Translations under genes and position numbers: made by a program
Assembly (NCBI GenBank): GCA_019634575.1
Contig: JAHCAY010000001.1
Location: 992,001-1,056,000, forward strand
DNA: 64,000 nt
From: Candidatus Didemnitutus sp.
GTDB lineage: Bacteria > Verrucomicrobiota > Verrucomicrobiia > Opitutales > Opitutaceae
Reading direction: 5' to 3'
In this document: in pieces, positions 1-8,497 of the stretch
Layout of the letters: each line of letters starts with the position of its first letter
Numbering within the stretch: position 1 is the stretch's first letter
Notes under the pieces: generated by a model
What the model was told of the DNA's origin: nothing
The model's input: only the letters and a program-made list of their open reading frames with translations
Database searches by the model: none

Positions 1-78
1 CGGAATCGTGAGACGATTCTTGTCGTCGAGCGTGTGCTCAAAACGGCCGGAATAAACGGTTGTGCCTGACTGCGCCAT
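1..78 (-). CDS. mraZ: MraZ transcriptional regulator, N-terminal 26 codons (cut by window edge)
   Basis: Reading leftward from an ATG at 78, the reverse strand stays open to the edge. It encodes a short lead (MAQSGTTVYSG) followed by RFEHTLDDKNRLTIP, the opening of an MraZ/AbrB-like swapped-hairpin domain (family pattern R-[YF]-E-H-x-L-D-x-K-x-R-L-x-x-P). MraZ is a DNA-binding repressor and usually the first gene of the division and cell wall (dcw) cluster, so that cluster probably continues beyond the left edge. The match to MraZ-type operators 37-72 bp upstream strongly supports the identification. Only the start of the gene is present; completeness cannot be judged. Confidence 0.85.
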   Translation of the reverse strand, partial: MAQSGTTVYSGRFEHTLDDKNRLTIP

Positions 79-114
79 GAAACGGGTGAAGTCCTGTGCG
101 CTTCGTGTGGTGCG

Positions 115-150
115 CCCCAGAACGCCCCATTTATCCCCATTTTCCTCCCA
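115..150 (-). promoter_or_regulatory. MraZ operator: four TGGG[G/A] boxes upstream of mraZ
   Basis: On the reverse strand, TGGGG occurs at 119-115, 129-125 and 139-135 with exact 10-bp spacing, and TGGGA at 150-146 (11 bp from its neighbour). MraZ proteins bind direct TGGG repeats separated by about 5 nt in their own promoter. The array lies just upstream of the mraZ start at 78 in the expected orientation, so autoregulation is inferred. Confidence 0.8.
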
Positions 151-451
151 AACTACAAGTAAAAACCCACGTAGATTTCCCGAAACTTATTCACAAACCC
201 CTGACAGGCGCAAAGGTGGCGATGGCACGGCAGCCGGTCGCCACAGATCATGTTTTGATGTTAAAACGAAGCATCGCTCGACGTCCGAACTGGTGCCCTA
301 CCGCGCTAATCGAAGCAAGACAGCGCGGTGCCACCGGCGCGTGACCAAGCATCCGCTCAGCCGCATCGGTGCCCCAACGGACACGTGCACTACGCAGCGG
401 CACCACCGTCGTTTCACTCACCTCCGACGCGCGAGAGCGCCTCGGTTCGCG
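151..451. other. Intergenic region, no gene supported
   Basis: This stretch separates the mraZ operator from the end of the DUF1573 gene. Open frames across it have no recognisable protein pattern. It is locally AT-richer around 150-210, as expected for the mraZ promoter, but I could not fix a convincing -35/-10 pair. Confidence 0.5.
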
Positions 452-844
452 CTAGTGCGCCTCAGCCGCGGCAGCGGGCGCGTCGGGCAATTTGATCTTC
501 AGCACCAGACGCGTCGGCTCCTGCGACTCGTCGGTGGTCACGACGATTTCCTTTTCCTGCAGCCCGCTGCGCTTGCCCACAGTGAAGAGCACATGCAGCA
601 CGCCGCTCTCGCCCGCGCGAAAGTCACTCGCTGAAGGCCACGCTTCCGTGCATCCGCAGGAAGTGGTGACGCCGAGCAAGCGCACGGATCTCTTCGCCGT
701 GTTCGTGAATTCGAATTTCGTGCGCACGAATTCCACGCCCGGATCCGCCACGAGAAACAATTCGGTTTTCTTCCATTCGAGCGCGCAGGTCGAAGTCACA
801 CTAACCAGGAAGGACAATATCCAGGCGAGGATCCGATTTTTCAT
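452..844 (-). CDS. Secreted DUF1573-domain protein
   Basis: A 130-residue protein with a signal peptide (about residues 1-21, cleavage near TCA-LEW) and a single Ig-like DUF1573 domain. The hallmark TSCGCT motif of that family is at residues 61-66, followed by a G-E-S-G-V-L strand pattern. DUF1573 proteins are periplasmic or cell-surface beta-sandwiches common in Bacteroidota, Planctomycetota and Verrucomicrobiota; their biochemical role is unknown. The ATG at 844 lies 1 nt after the stop codon of the upstream gene (846), so the two are almost certainly co-transcribed and translationally coupled. Confidence 0.75.
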   Translation of the reverse strand: MKNRILAWILSFLVSVTSTCALEWKKTELFLVADPGVEFVRTKFEFTNTAKRSVRLLGVTTSCGCTEAWPSASDFRAGESGVLHVLFTVGKRSGLQEKEIVVTTDESQEPTRLVLKIKLPDAPAAAAEAH

Positions 845-845
845 G

Positions 846-1859
846 TCAGAGAGCGGAAGAAAGCCCGTCGAGCGCGCCCGCCGGCAGTGACAACCGCGCG
901 GCGATCATCGCTCCGTAAGCGCGCTCGAGCCGCTCGACCTGCGCACGCTTGTCGCGATCCGACCCGGCGGCATTTTGCCACACAGCCTGAATCGACTCGA
1001 TCGCCTGCGCTCGCGTGATGGCCAGCCAACCCACGTTTTCGAGCGGCAGACCGTGACGCCGCAAATCATGCAGCGCCGTCTGCACCGCTGGCGCCTGGGT
1101 CGCGCTGAATTCCGCGAACCGCTCCGCGCCCAGCTGCGCCGCCAAATCAGTGTCGTCCGCCTGCGTCGTGCTGCGCTGGATCGCGAGAAATTCCGCTTCC
1201 GTCGGATCGAAACCGGCAAGCCGTTCCCGCAACGCAGCCGCAGCGGAATCGTTCCACTGACGATAAGTCGTTAATTCGGCGGGCGACAACACACGCTCCG
1301 CCGCATGCGCGAGCCAGTCCGCCCCGTCCGCCGGCTCGCCCGCGTGAGCGAGAATATCCGCCTCCAATCGCGCGCGCGACGCAGCCGAGAGGAAGCTCAA
1401 GTTCGGACCCGGACGGTCGGCGGCGAAAAAGCCCGGCAAACTCACGACCTCGCCATCCTCTCCGGAGAACAGTTCGCGCAGGACCTGATTCGCTTCGCCG
1501 GTCAGCTCCTGGATCATCGTCTCCCGCGCGCGCTGCAACGCGGCGAGCTCGCGTCCGTCGGATCCGGCCTCCCAGTAGTTGCCCGCGTAGCGCCGCTGCT
1601 CGAGGTCGAGTTCGCGCGATAGTTGTTCCTGCCGATACTGCGCACGAACGAACGCCACGAATTCGTGGCGCGAAAGTCCCGGTGCCGCTGCCGGTGCGAA
1701 CGCCATCGGCCGCGCGTCGAGCGGTCGCGGCTCATCGCCGCGAGCGACTGCGTGCGAAACAACATGAACCGGCCTCGGCATCGCGTTCGTCGCTCGCCAA
1801 AACAGCAGGCCAACGCCGAGCGCGCAGATCAGCAGCAGCAGATTCCTTGGCGTGAACAT
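846..1859 (-). CDS. Membrane-anchored hypothetical protein
   Basis: I do not recognise this 337-residue protein. The chosen ATG at 1859 starts with MFTPRN and runs directly into one hydrophobic segment (about residues 6-22), so it is probably an N-terminally anchored periplasmic protein. The rest is Ala/Glu/Arg-rich and predicted helical, with several heptad-like stretches. The open frame extends 62 codons further upstream, but that part crosses the inverted repeat at 1927-1974 and looks non-coding. The gene is followed 1 nt later by the DUF1573 gene, which suggests a two-gene operon acting at the cell envelope. Confidence 0.6.
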   Translation of the reverse strand: MFTPRNLLLLICALGVGLLFWRATNAMPRPVHVVSHAVARGDEPRPLDARPMAFAPAAAPGLSRHEFVAFVRAQYRQEQLSRELDLEQRRYAGNYWEAGSDGRELAALQRARETMIQELTGEANQVLRELFSGEDGEVVSLPGFFAADRPGPNLSFLSAASRARLEADILAHAGEPADGADWLAHAAERVLSPAELTTYRQWNDSAAAALRERLAGFDPTEAEFLAIQRSTTQADDTDLAAQLGAERFAEFSATQAPAVQTALHDLRRHGLPLENVGWLAITRAQAIESIQAVWQNAAGSDRDKRAQVERLERAYGAMIAARLSLPAGALDGLSSAL

Positions 1860-1926
1860 AGGGGCAGTCGCCAGCGAAAGGGGTAGCTGGCGACGCGAGC
1901 ACCCTACCCGAGCGCGATCCGTCCCG

Positions 1927-1974
1927 CATCCCTCTTTCGAGGTCGGGAATTTCCCTCCCCTCGGAAGAGGGATG
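1927..1974. repeat. Long intergenic inverted repeat
   Basis: Arms at 1927-1942 (CATCCCTCTTTCGAGG) and 1959-1974 (CCTCGGAAGAGGGATG) pair over 16 bp with one mismatch. The 16-nt loop itself holds a small GGGAA/TTCCC pair. It lies between two divergently oriented genes and has no U-tract, so it looks more like a dispersed palindromic element than a terminator. Confidence 0.6.
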
Positions 1975-2099
1975 AGCCGGCGACATGTTCCCGCTACGCT
2001 GTCGATACCCCGGAAGCACCCTGCTGCTTCGATTCCGCGTCGCACCCCATCAGCGACCCGACGCAGCGCTTACCGGCGGGCACTACCTCAAGAACACCC

Positions 2100-2909
2100 A
2101 TGAAATCGCGTCTCACGACCGGTCTGCTGGCGGCATTGGCTTGCCTCGCCGCGACCACCACCTCGCAAGCCACCGCGAGCTTCCACAACTCGGGCACGAT
2201 CGCCAACGGCGGCGGCTTCTCGAATTGGGACGGCTCGAATCTCGACTCGCCGTGCGCGATCACGCAGTCGACCAGCGTGCTCTACCCCGGCACGAGCAGC
2301 TCCATCAAGTGCCAGGCCGACTACCAAGGCAGCGGCTACACCGGACGCTACCATGCGATGAAGACGCACAACAGCGGCTACACCTACGGCGAAACCGGCT
2401 TCTACGGCTTCGCATTCTACCTGCAGAGCGCGTGGGATTTCTCCGGCTCGCAGCAATACCAGCTCTTCCAGATGATCGCGAACTACGCGGGCGACAGCAA
2501 AAACACCTGCGGCGAAGACTGGCAGCCGAGCGCGATGATTTGGGTGCAAGGCAACCAGCTCGCCTCGCGCCGCAACTACGGCAGCGACGAGTGCCATCGC
2601 ACCACGCAGTCCTACACCGGCCTCGCCGGCGTCAGCGCTGGCGTGTGGCACCGCATCGTCACGCAGGCGCACTGGACCAACGACTCAACCGGTTACTACA
2701 AGGTATGGTTCGACGGCACGAAGGTCCTCGAACTCCTGAACCAAGCCGTGACCATCAACCGTCCCGTGCAATACCGCATGGACGTCGGCATCTATGCGAA
2801 CAGCTGGCACGACCAGGGCTATTGCACCGGGTCGACGCAGCGCATCGCGTGGTTCAGCAAAGTCGGCAAGGGCACGGTTTTCGCCGACGCCGATCCCGCG
2901 CAGTGGTGA
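2100..2909 (+). CDS. Secreted polysaccharide lyase-like protein (heparin lyase I / PL20-like fold)
   Basis: A 269-residue protein with a Sec signal peptide (about 1-26, ending SQATA) and one concanavalin-like jelly-roll domain. The segment FYGFAFYLQSAWDF followed by a second half reading AGVWHRIVTQAHW and KVWFDGTKVLEL is the pattern of the heparin lyase I / glucuronan lyase (PL20) group, in which the W-[FY]-D-G strand is conserved. Six cysteines in the mature part suggest disulfides and export. The likely role is endolytic beta-elimination of a uronic-acid polymer outside the cell, but the substrate cannot be read from sequence. An alginate lyase or a non-catalytic lectin of the same fold is possible. 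Confidence 0.55.
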   Translation: MKSRLTTGLLAALACLAATTTSQATASFHNSGTIANGGGFSNWDGSNLDSPCAITQSTSVLYPGTSSSIKCQADYQGSGYTGRYHAMKTHNSGYTYGETGFYGFAFYLQSAWDFSGSQQYQLFQMIANYAGDSKNTCGEDWQPSAMIWVQGNQLASRRNYGSDECHRTTQSYTGLAGVSAGVWHRIVTQAHWTNDSTGYYKVWFDGTKVLELLNQAVTINRPVQYRMDVGIYANSWHDQGYCTGSTQRIAWFSKVGKGTVFADADPAQW

Positions 2910-2935
2910 GCGCACCGAACGAAGCCTGATCTCCC

Positions 2936-2966
2936 GCGGGCGGCCGGCCGTCAGGTCGCCGCCCGC
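2936..2966 (+). terminator. GC-rich hairpin after the lyase gene (weak terminator or attenuator)
   Basis: GCGGGCGGC (2936-2944) pairs perfectly with GCCGCCCGC (2958-2966) and is followed by the pyrimidine stretch TTCCTCTC. It ends only 8 nt before the ATG at 2975, so it could also mask the ribosome site of the next gene. Confidence 0.35.
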
Positions 2967-2974
2967 TTCCTCTC

Positions 2975-4066
2975 ATGCGTCCCTTCTTGTCGCTGTTTTT
3001 CGTCGCGATCTCGTGCGCGCTGGCGCCGGCAAACGAATCGCGCCGGCTGTTCGATTTCACGCCGGTCTCCGCGGCCAACCCGGTCGTCGCCACGATCGAC
3101 GGTGCGATCGAAATCCCACTCAGCGAACTGCGCGCTTATCGCCACGGCGAACGCCTCCGGTCGTCCGTCGCGTCGCCCGCGGAAAAACGCGCGCTGCTCG
3201 AGGACCTGCTCGACCAATACCTCCTTGTGCACGAGACGTATCGCACCGGCGTCGCGCTGTCGCCGCGCTTCGCGAAGCAAATGGAGGCCACGCGCACGCT
3301 CATCCTCTCCGACTTCATGGCGACCCGTGCGCAGCAGGAAAAGAAGCCCGGCGAATCGGGCGACGCCGCCGTCGCGCTCGCCGACCGCCTGTTTGAGGCA
3401 GCGACGATCGACATCTCCAACGAAGCCTACGACGTCATCAAGCGCGCCGCGCGAGCAATCGACGCAACCAACTCCGCGCCGCGTCCCGGTCCGGTCCTCC
3501 CGTCGCCCGAGGACAAGGCGGCGAAGCTCTATGCAATCATTTCAGCCGCGCCCGAAGCGGTGGCCGTGAGATATGCAGGCCGGACGCTCTCCATTCATGA
3601 AATCCTGAGTATCTACTCCGGTCTGCCGGCGCGGCGACCGGACGTGCAGACGCAGGACGGATTCGTCGCGCTGATCAAACCGCTCATCACGCCCGAGCTG
3701 ATGGCGCTCGAAGCGGTGAGGCGCGGCATCGCCGATGAACCCGAATTTCAAAACAAGCTCATTCAAAACCGGAACGCGCTCTTGCGCTTCCACGCCCAAG
3801 GCGCGATCGAGGCGCGGGCGAACGAAATCCTGCGCAGCCCCGAACTCAGCGCGACGTTGCAAGCGTGGTATCGCGAGCACGCCGACGCCTACGCCACGCC
3901 TGGTGAAAAAGGCGGCGTCAAGCCGGCCGATTTCTCGGCCGTGCGCGAGCGGGTGCTCGCCGACTTCTCCGTCGACCTGTGCGAGCGCTTCCGCGCGGAG
4001 GCGACACGCGACCTGAGAAAGCGCCACGCGATCGCGATCGACGACGCCGTGCTCGCCGCCCTCTGA
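2975..4066 (+). CDS. Periplasmic SurA_N-like chaperone/foldase homologue
   Basis: A 363-residue protein with a signal peptide (about 1-19). After it comes a short VVATIDGAIEIPLSEL segment, which matches the start of SurA N-terminal domains (A-x-V-N-G-x-x-I). It continues with long amphipathic helices including LLEDLLDQYLLVHETYR. A second segment of the same kind (VAVRYAGRTLSIHEIL, near residue 190) repeats the theme. I see no parvulin signature, so prolyl isomerase activity is not supported. A role in periplasmic folding or outer membrane delivery is inference from the SurA/PpiD architecture. It starts 66 bp after the lyase gene and may be transcribed with it. Confidence 0.5.
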   Translation: MRPFLSLFFVAISCALAPANESRRLFDFTPVSAANPVVATIDGAIEIPLSELRAYRHGERLRSSVASPAEKRALLEDLLDQYLLVHETYRTGVALSPRFAKQMEATRTLILSDFMATRAQQEKKPGESGDAAVALADRLFEAATIDISNEAYDVIKRAARAIDATNSAPRPGPVLPSPEDKAAKLYAIISAAPEAVAVRYAGRTLSIHEILSIYSGLPARRPDVQTQDGFVALIKPLITPELMALEAVRRGIADEPEFQNKLIQNRNALLRFHAQGAIEARANEILRSPELSATLQAWYREHADAYATPGEKGGVKPADFSAVRERVLADFSVDLCERFRAEATRDLRKRHAIAIDDAVLAAL

Positions 4067-4173
4067 GTGCAATCGCATCCGGAGGTCGCGCGCCGAGGAC
4101 GAATTTCGGACCACCACACGGGTTTGCCCGCTAAGCGCTTTGACTCGGCGCGGCGGACGGCAATTTTCCCCGC

Positions 4174-5481
4174 GTGGCGCTGCGCTACCTCACCATCGAC
4201 TTCAACTCGTTCTTCGCCTCGATCGAGCAGCAGGAGCGACCGGAGTTGCGCGGCAAACCCGTGGGCATCGTGCCGGTGATGGCGGAGACGACCGGCTGCG
4301 TCGCCGTGAGCCTCGAGGCGAAGGCGGCTGGCCTGAAACGCAACGCCCGCATCGCCGAGGCGCGCCAAATCTGTCCCGGCCTCGTCGTCGTCGAAGCGCG
4401 GCCCGAGGTCTACATCAACTACCACCGTCGCCTGCGCGACGTGATCGCGTCGTGCACTCCGGAACTCACCGTGCAGTCGATCGACGAAGTCACGGCGTGC
4501 GTGGCTGGCCTGATCAACACCCGCGCCGACGCGGAAAAACTCGCGCACACCATCAAGGCCAAGATCACGCGCGAAGTCGGTCCGCTGTTGCGCAGCTCGA
4601 TCGGCATCGCGCCGACCTGGCTGCTCGCGAAGGTCGCCTCCGACATGCAGAAGCCCGACGGCCTCGTGATCCTCGACGACGATGACCTGCCCGCGCGGCT
4701 GCTCCACCTCGCACCCGGCGACATCGCCGGCATCGGTCCGAACATCCAACGCCGCCTCGCCGAGCACGGCATCACGACGATGGAGCAGCTTTGGGCGGTG
4801 AACCACCAGGTGTTTCGCGGCGTGTGGGGCGGCGTGCGCGGCGAGCAGATCTGGCGGCTGCTCCACGGCGAGGACCTCCCCTACTTCGAACAGAAAACCG
4901 GCCAGACCATCGGCCATGGCAACGTGCTCCCGCCCGAGCGGCGCAACCACGACGCCGCGCTCGCGGCGCTGCACCGCCTGTTGCAAAAAGCCGCGATGCG
5001 CCTGCGGCATTCGCAGCTCTACGCGGGCGCGCTCAGCGTATCCATCGACTACCTCGGCGATCGGAGCTGGGCCGAGGAAATGACGCTCACGGAGACGCAG
5101 GACACCTTGCGACTCACCCATGCCTTGAACGAACTCTGGACGCGACGCCCGGCGAAGTTCGCCCGCCTGAAACCGCTCCGCGTCGGCGTGCATCTCACGC
5201 ACCTCATCGACCTGAAGCTGCACACGCCCGATCTGTTCGAGGAAAAAACGGAGCAATCGCGCAGCGAACTCTTCAAGGCGGTCGATCATCTCAACAAGGT
5301 TTTCGGCAAAAACACCGTCTATCTCGGCGGCGCGCACGGCGCGACGAAGGACGCGCCGATGCGCATCGCCTTCACCCGCATTCCTGAGCCGGAGATCGAG
5401 GAAATCGACCGCAGCTACGAAGGCCGGCTCAAGAAGCCGGCGAAGAAGTTGCCGCCGCCGGCGGAGCCGGAGGTCTGGTGA
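4174..5481 (+). CDS. Y-family DNA polymerase (translesion)
   Basis: A 435-residue protein starting with GTG at 4174. The first palm motif LTIDFNSFFASIEQQ (metal ligand Asp8) and the second, QSIDEV (Asp-Glu near residues 105-106), preserve the three carboxylates needed for nucleotidyl transfer. A helix-hairpin-helix thumb follows (DIAGIGPNIQRRLAEHGI). The C-terminal half (about 230-400) fits a little-finger domain, and the tail is Lys/Pro-rich. Such polymerases copy past DNA lesions with low fidelity. The family spans DinB (Pol IV), UmuC and related DNA repair proteins; the sequence does not let me choose. No LexA box could be identified upstream. Confidence 0.85.
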   Translation: MALRYLTIDFNSFFASIEQQERPELRGKPVGIVPVMAETTGCVAVSLEAKAAGLKRNARIAEARQICPGLVVVEARPEVYINYHRRLRDVIASCTPELTVQSIDEVTACVAGLINTRADAEKLAHTIKAKITREVGPLLRSSIGIAPTWLLAKVASDMQKPDGLVILDDDDLPARLLHLAPGDIAGIGPNIQRRLAEHGITTMEQLWAVNHQVFRGVWGGVRGEQIWRLLHGEDLPYFEQKTGQTIGHGNVLPPERRNHDAALAALHRLLQKAAMRLRHSQLYAGALSVSIDYLGDRSWAEEMTLTETQDTLRLTHALNELWTRRPAKFARLKPLRVGVHLTHLIDLKLHTPDLFEEKTEQSRSELFKAVDHLNKVFGKNTVYLGGAHGATKDAPMRIAFTRIPEPEIEEIDRSYEGRLKKPAKKLPPPAEPEVW

Positions 5482-5634
5482 CGCGGACGCCGTGCGGTGC
5501 CGCGCAGGCGGGTGACGACGCTCACGTGGGCGGCGCGTTCGCGGCGCACGTTTCGTCAGGGGCGGGACGCCGGAGATCGCGCGCGGAATTTCGGGACTTT
5601 TCAGCGCGCCGGATTCGCGTCTAGTTCACGACCC

Positions 5635-5943
5635 ATGCAAGACGCTCTTCGCCCGCTCGACGTGCAACTCATCGGCCCCGAGGTCGCCATTCGCTGGAGC
5701 GACGGCGCAGAGAGCTACATCGGCGTGGAGAAACTCCGCGCGAATTCCCCGAGCGCGGAGGTGAAAGGCGAACAGGACATCTTCGGCAACCAATACGGCG
5801 GCGAGGCACGGAAGAGCCACGCCGGCGTCGAGGTGACCGGCTGGGAACAAGTCGGCAATTACGCAATCCGCTTCGATTTCAGCGACGGACACCGCACGGG
5901 ACTCTACAGCTACGCGCTGCTGCGGGAGCTGGGCGCGAGCTGA
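5635..5943 (+). CDS. DUF971 domain protein
   Basis: A 102-residue protein built entirely of one DUF971 domain (also called GBBH-like N-terminal domain). The diagnostic elements are the IRWSDG strand near residue 20, the GWEQVGNYAIRFDFSDGH block and the terminal GLYSYALLREL. The same fold is fused to 2-oxoglutarate dioxygenases of carnitine metabolism and also appears next to Mrp/ApbC iron-sulfur carriers, where its role is unresolved. The open frame extends 46 codons further upstream, but that stretch is arginine-rich noise; the ATG at 5635 matches the family start. Confidence 0.75.
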   Translation: MQDALRPLDVQLIGPEVAIRWSDGAESYIGVEKLRANSPSAEVKGEQDIFGNQYGGEARKSHAGVEVTGWEQVGNYAIRFDFSDGHRTGLYSYALLRELGAS

Positions 5944-6091
5944 GGCGGGATCATCCTCCAGAGGACTCCCGCGAATCGCGCGAATCGACGCGAATTTCCG
6001 CAGGCGGAGTCCATCACGTCGTTCCAGCGCGGCGGCGCTCGAGGCGCACTGGAAATCGATGGCTTCATCCTAAATTACGCCGAACTACCCC

Positions 6092-6225
6092 ACCACGGAT
6101 TACACCGCTCACCCGGATGAATGAGACTACGCGAAGCTCGTTACGCCTGATTCGTTCACGGGCGGGGTGAACGGCAAGGCTTGGCCGACGGATCGAGTAT
6201 CCGTGCCATCCGTGAAATCCGTGGT
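6092..6225. repeat. Inverted-repeat element (CCACGGATT family)
   Basis: ACCACGGATTACAC (6092-6105) and GTGAAATCCGTGGT (6212-6225) are inverted copies with 13 of 14 matches, enclosing about 106 bp. Secondary GGAT/ATCC motifs occur inside. The arrangement resembles a short non-autonomous palindromic element. No coding content. Confidence 0.5.
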
Positions 6226-6314
6226 TCCAACGGCGTTTTCTAGGTTCAGTGCGGATCGCTAGAGTCGAGATGCGCGCCCAACTGCGTGAGTCCGGCTGAA
6301 CGAGGCTCGGTGCA

Positions 6315-6367
6315 GCGCAGGCTTCGCACCTGCGCAGGTTGAAGGCAGGCAGGCGGGACGCCTGCGC
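6315..6367. repeat. Inverted-repeat element (GCGCAGGC family)
   Basis: GCGCAGGC (6315-6322) and GCCTGCGC (6360-6367) form the ends. The interior repeats related GCAGG and GCGGGACGCC motifs, giving several alternative hairpins. It lies 6 bp downstream of the lpxA stop (6374) and could help to end the transcript from lpxC-fabZ/lpxA, although no U-run follows. Confidence 0.5.
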
Positions 6368-6373
6368 TACGCC

Positions 6374-7159
6374 TCAGCGGCCGGCGACGAGGCCACGGTC
6401 GCTGGACGTGACGAATTTCAGGAACGCCTTGAACTCCTCGGTCGCGGCGAGCGCGTGCGAACTCATCGCGTCGAGGGCCTGCGTGCGATTGTAGCCGGCG
6501 CGGTAGAAAAGGCGGAAGGCGTGCTTCACGGCATCGAGCCGCTCCGGCGAAAAGCCGTGGCGTTCGAGGCCGATTTTGTTGATCGAGCGCGCGATCGCGG
6601 GGTTGCCGTCGGCGATGATGTAGGGCGGCACGTCCTGCACGACCTTCGACATCGCGCCGACCATCACGTGCGAGCCGACGCGGCAGAACTGGTGCACGCC
6701 GCACTTCGCGCCGAGAGTGACGTGGTCGTCGACGATCACATGGCCGGCGAGGCCGACCGAGTTGCTCGCGATGAGGTGATTGCCGATCTGGCAGTCGTGC
6801 GCGACGTGGCAGTAGGCGAGCAGCAGGTTGTCGTGGCCGATGGTGGTGAACTCGCCGTCGTTCGTGGCGGCGTGCACGCTGGTGTATTCGCGGAAGACGT
6901 TGCGGTCGCCGATGCGCGTGCCGGGGCGGCCGCCGCGATACTTGAGGTCCTGCGTCTTCGTGCCGATGCAGGTGAACGGGTAAATCTCGCACTGCCGGCC
7001 GACGACGGTGTAGCCCTCGACGGTCGCGTGATGATGCAGGACGGTGCCATCGCCGATCGTCGACTCGCATCCGACGAAGGAATAGGCGCCCAGCGTAACG
7101 TCGGCGCCGAGCTGCGCGCCCGGTTCGACGATGGCGGTCGGGTGTATGTTCGACGCCAT
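6374..7159 (-). CDS. lpxA: Acyl-ACP--UDP-N-acetylglucosamine O-acyltransferase
   Basis: A 261-residue left-handed beta-helix protein made of hexapeptide repeats, the usual length for LpxA (about 260). It catalyses the first step of lipid A synthesis, transferring a 3-hydroxyacyl chain from acyl carrier protein to UDP-GlcNAc in the cytoplasm. The catalytic histidine is His121 in CHVAHDC, corresponding to His125 in the E. coli HIAHDC motif. The C-terminal helical region (from about 200) matches the LpxA type rather than LpxD. It starts 3 nt after the stop codon of the LpxC-FabZ gene, so the two steps of the pathway are encoded in one operon. Confidence 0.92.
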   Translation of the reverse strand: MASNIHPTAIVEPGAQLGADVTLGAYSFVGCESTIGDGTVLHHHATVEGYTVVGRQCEIYPFTCIGTKTQDLKYRGGRPGTRIGDRNVFREYTSVHAATNDGEFTTIGHDNLLLAYCHVAHDCQIGNHLIASNSVGLAGHVIVDDHVTLGAKCGVHQFCRVGSHVMVGAMSKVVQDVPPYIIADGNPAIARSINKIGLERHGFSPERLDAVKHAFRLFYRAGYNRTQALDAMSSHALAATEEFKAFLKFVTSSDRGLVAGR

Positions 7160-7162
7160 GGC

Positions 7163-8497
7163 TCAGTCCATCGCGCTGGTGTCGACGAGCGCGAACATGA
7201 GTTCGCCCGACGAGACGACTTGGCCGCCGACGGAGCACTCGGCCTCGGCGCACGCAATGGTGCCGCGGGCCTTGGTCATCTTGACCTTGATGTTGAGTTG
7301 GTCGCCAGGACGCACGGGCTTGCGCCACTTCACGGCGTTGCAGCTCATGAAGAGCGCGGTCTTGTTCTCGATGTCGCTGGTGCGACGGATGAGCAGAATG
7401 CCGGCGGCCTGCGCCATCGCCTCGATCTGGAGGACGCCGGGCATGACGGGATTACCCGGATAGTGTCCTTGGAAATACGGTTCGTTGATCGTGACGTTCT
7501 TGATCGCGGTGAGCGTGTCGTCGCCGACTTCGACGACGCGGTCGATCATGACAAACGGATAGCGGTGCGGGATCGTGTCGAGCACGCGGCGGATATCGAG
7601 CGTGGTCTCGGTGGTGATCTCGGCCTTCGGCGCGGCGGGCTTGGCGGGTTTCTTGCCGCCCTTTTTCCACGCATCGTATTTCTCGAGGAGGAGCTTCGTC
7701 AGCTCGGCGTTGATGGCATGGCCGGGGCGTGTAGCGACGATGTGAGCCTTCAGCGGGACACCGAGGAGCGTGATGTCGCCGATGATATCGAGGATCTTGT
7801 GGCGGACGAACTCGTCGGCGAAGCGCAGCGGCTCCTTCGAGATGATCTTGTCGCCCTTGATGACGACGGCGCAGTCGAGCGAGCCGCCCTTGATCTTGCC
7901 CATCTTGAGCAAGCCCTCGATGTCCTCGTAAACCGTGAAGGTGCGCGAAGCGGCGACTTGCGTGACGTAGACGTCGGGGTCGATCGTGAGCGAGAGGTGC
8001 TGCGTGTGGATGCCGCGATCATCGGCGCTGGTGCAGGAAATTTTCAGGCCGTCGTAGGGCAACGCGATGACGGAGGAGTTGCCGCGCGAGACGGAGATCG
8101 GCTCGGTGAGGGTGAAGTATTCGCGCTCGGCGTCCTGTTCGACCGGCTCGCCTTGCTGGATCATCTTCACGAATTCACGCGAAGATCCGTCCATGATCGG
8201 CGGCTCGCCGGCGTCCATTTCGATGAGGAGATTGTCGATGCCGCAGCCGCTGAGAGCGCTGAGCACGTGCTCGACCGTGTGGATCTTGGCGTGCCCCTGC
8301 TGGATGGTCGTGGCGCGCACGAGGTCCGTGACGAGATCGACCCGGGGTTTGATTTCCGGGTGGCCGTGCAGGTCCGCGCGCTTGAACACGATGCCGTGGT
8401 TCACGGGCGCGGGCTTGAAGGTCATGTGCACGGCGTCTCCGGTATGCAGGGCGTTGCCCTTGATGGAGACCTCGCGCAGAAGGGTGCGCTGCTTCAT
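7163..8497 (-). CDS. lpxC-fabZ: Bifunctional UDP-3-O-acyl-GlcNAc deacetylase / 3-hydroxyacyl-ACP dehydratase (LpxC-FabZ fusion)
   Basis: A 444-residue fusion. Residues 1-275 are LpxC, the committed zinc-dependent deacetylase of lipid A synthesis: [10 protein letters not shown] carries the general base Glu76 and zinc ligand His77, HKILDIIGD carries ligands His233 and Asp237, and GHAINAEL the catalytic His260. A Lys/Pro/Ala linker (about 278-295) joins a complete FabZ hot-dog domain (about 300-444) with [11 protein letters not shown] (His345) and Glu359 of [10 protein letters not shown]. FabZ dehydrates 3-hydroxyacyl-ACP, which is the acyl donor used by LpxA/LpxD, so the fusion joins two activities that compete at this branch point. 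The ATG at 8497 fits the LpxC start; a TTG 14 codons upstream is less likely. Confidence 0.92.
   Translation of the reverse strand: MKQRTLLREVSIKGNALHTGDAVHMTFKPAPVNHGIVFKRADLHGHPEIKPRVDLVTDLVRATTIQQGHAKIHTVEHVLSALSGCGIDNLLIEMDAGEPPIMDGSSREFVKMIQQGEPVEQDAEREYFTLTEPISVSRGNSSVIALPYDGLKISCTSADDRGIHTQHLSLTIDPDVYVTQVAASRTFTVYEDIEGLLKMGKIKGGSLDCAVVIKGDKIISKEPLRFADEFVRHKILDIIGDITLLGVPLKAHIVATRPGHAINAELTKLLLEKYDAWKKGGKKPAKPAAPKAEITTETTLDIRRVLDTIPHRYPFVMIDRVVEVGDDTLTAIKNVTINEPYFQGHYPGNPVMPGVLQIEAMAQAAGILLIRRTSDIENKTALFMSCNAVKWRKPVRPGDQLNIKVKMTKARGTIACAEAECSVGGQVVSSGELMFALVDTSAMD

Larger units (their letters stand above)
5944..6373. other. Repeat-bearing intergenic spacer
   Basis: No gene is supported in these 430 bases between the DUF971 gene and the end of lpxA, which converge here. 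The space holds two inverted-repeat elements listed separately (6092-6225 and 6315-6367). A GCGAATC-type iteration around 5970-5995 adds to the impression of repeat-derived DNA. Confidence 0.6.

Noticed and set aside
62..634. Plus-strand open frame of 190 codons at the left end
   Set aside because: It overlaps the mraZ start, its operator and the DUF1573 gene, has no family pattern and no ribosome site.
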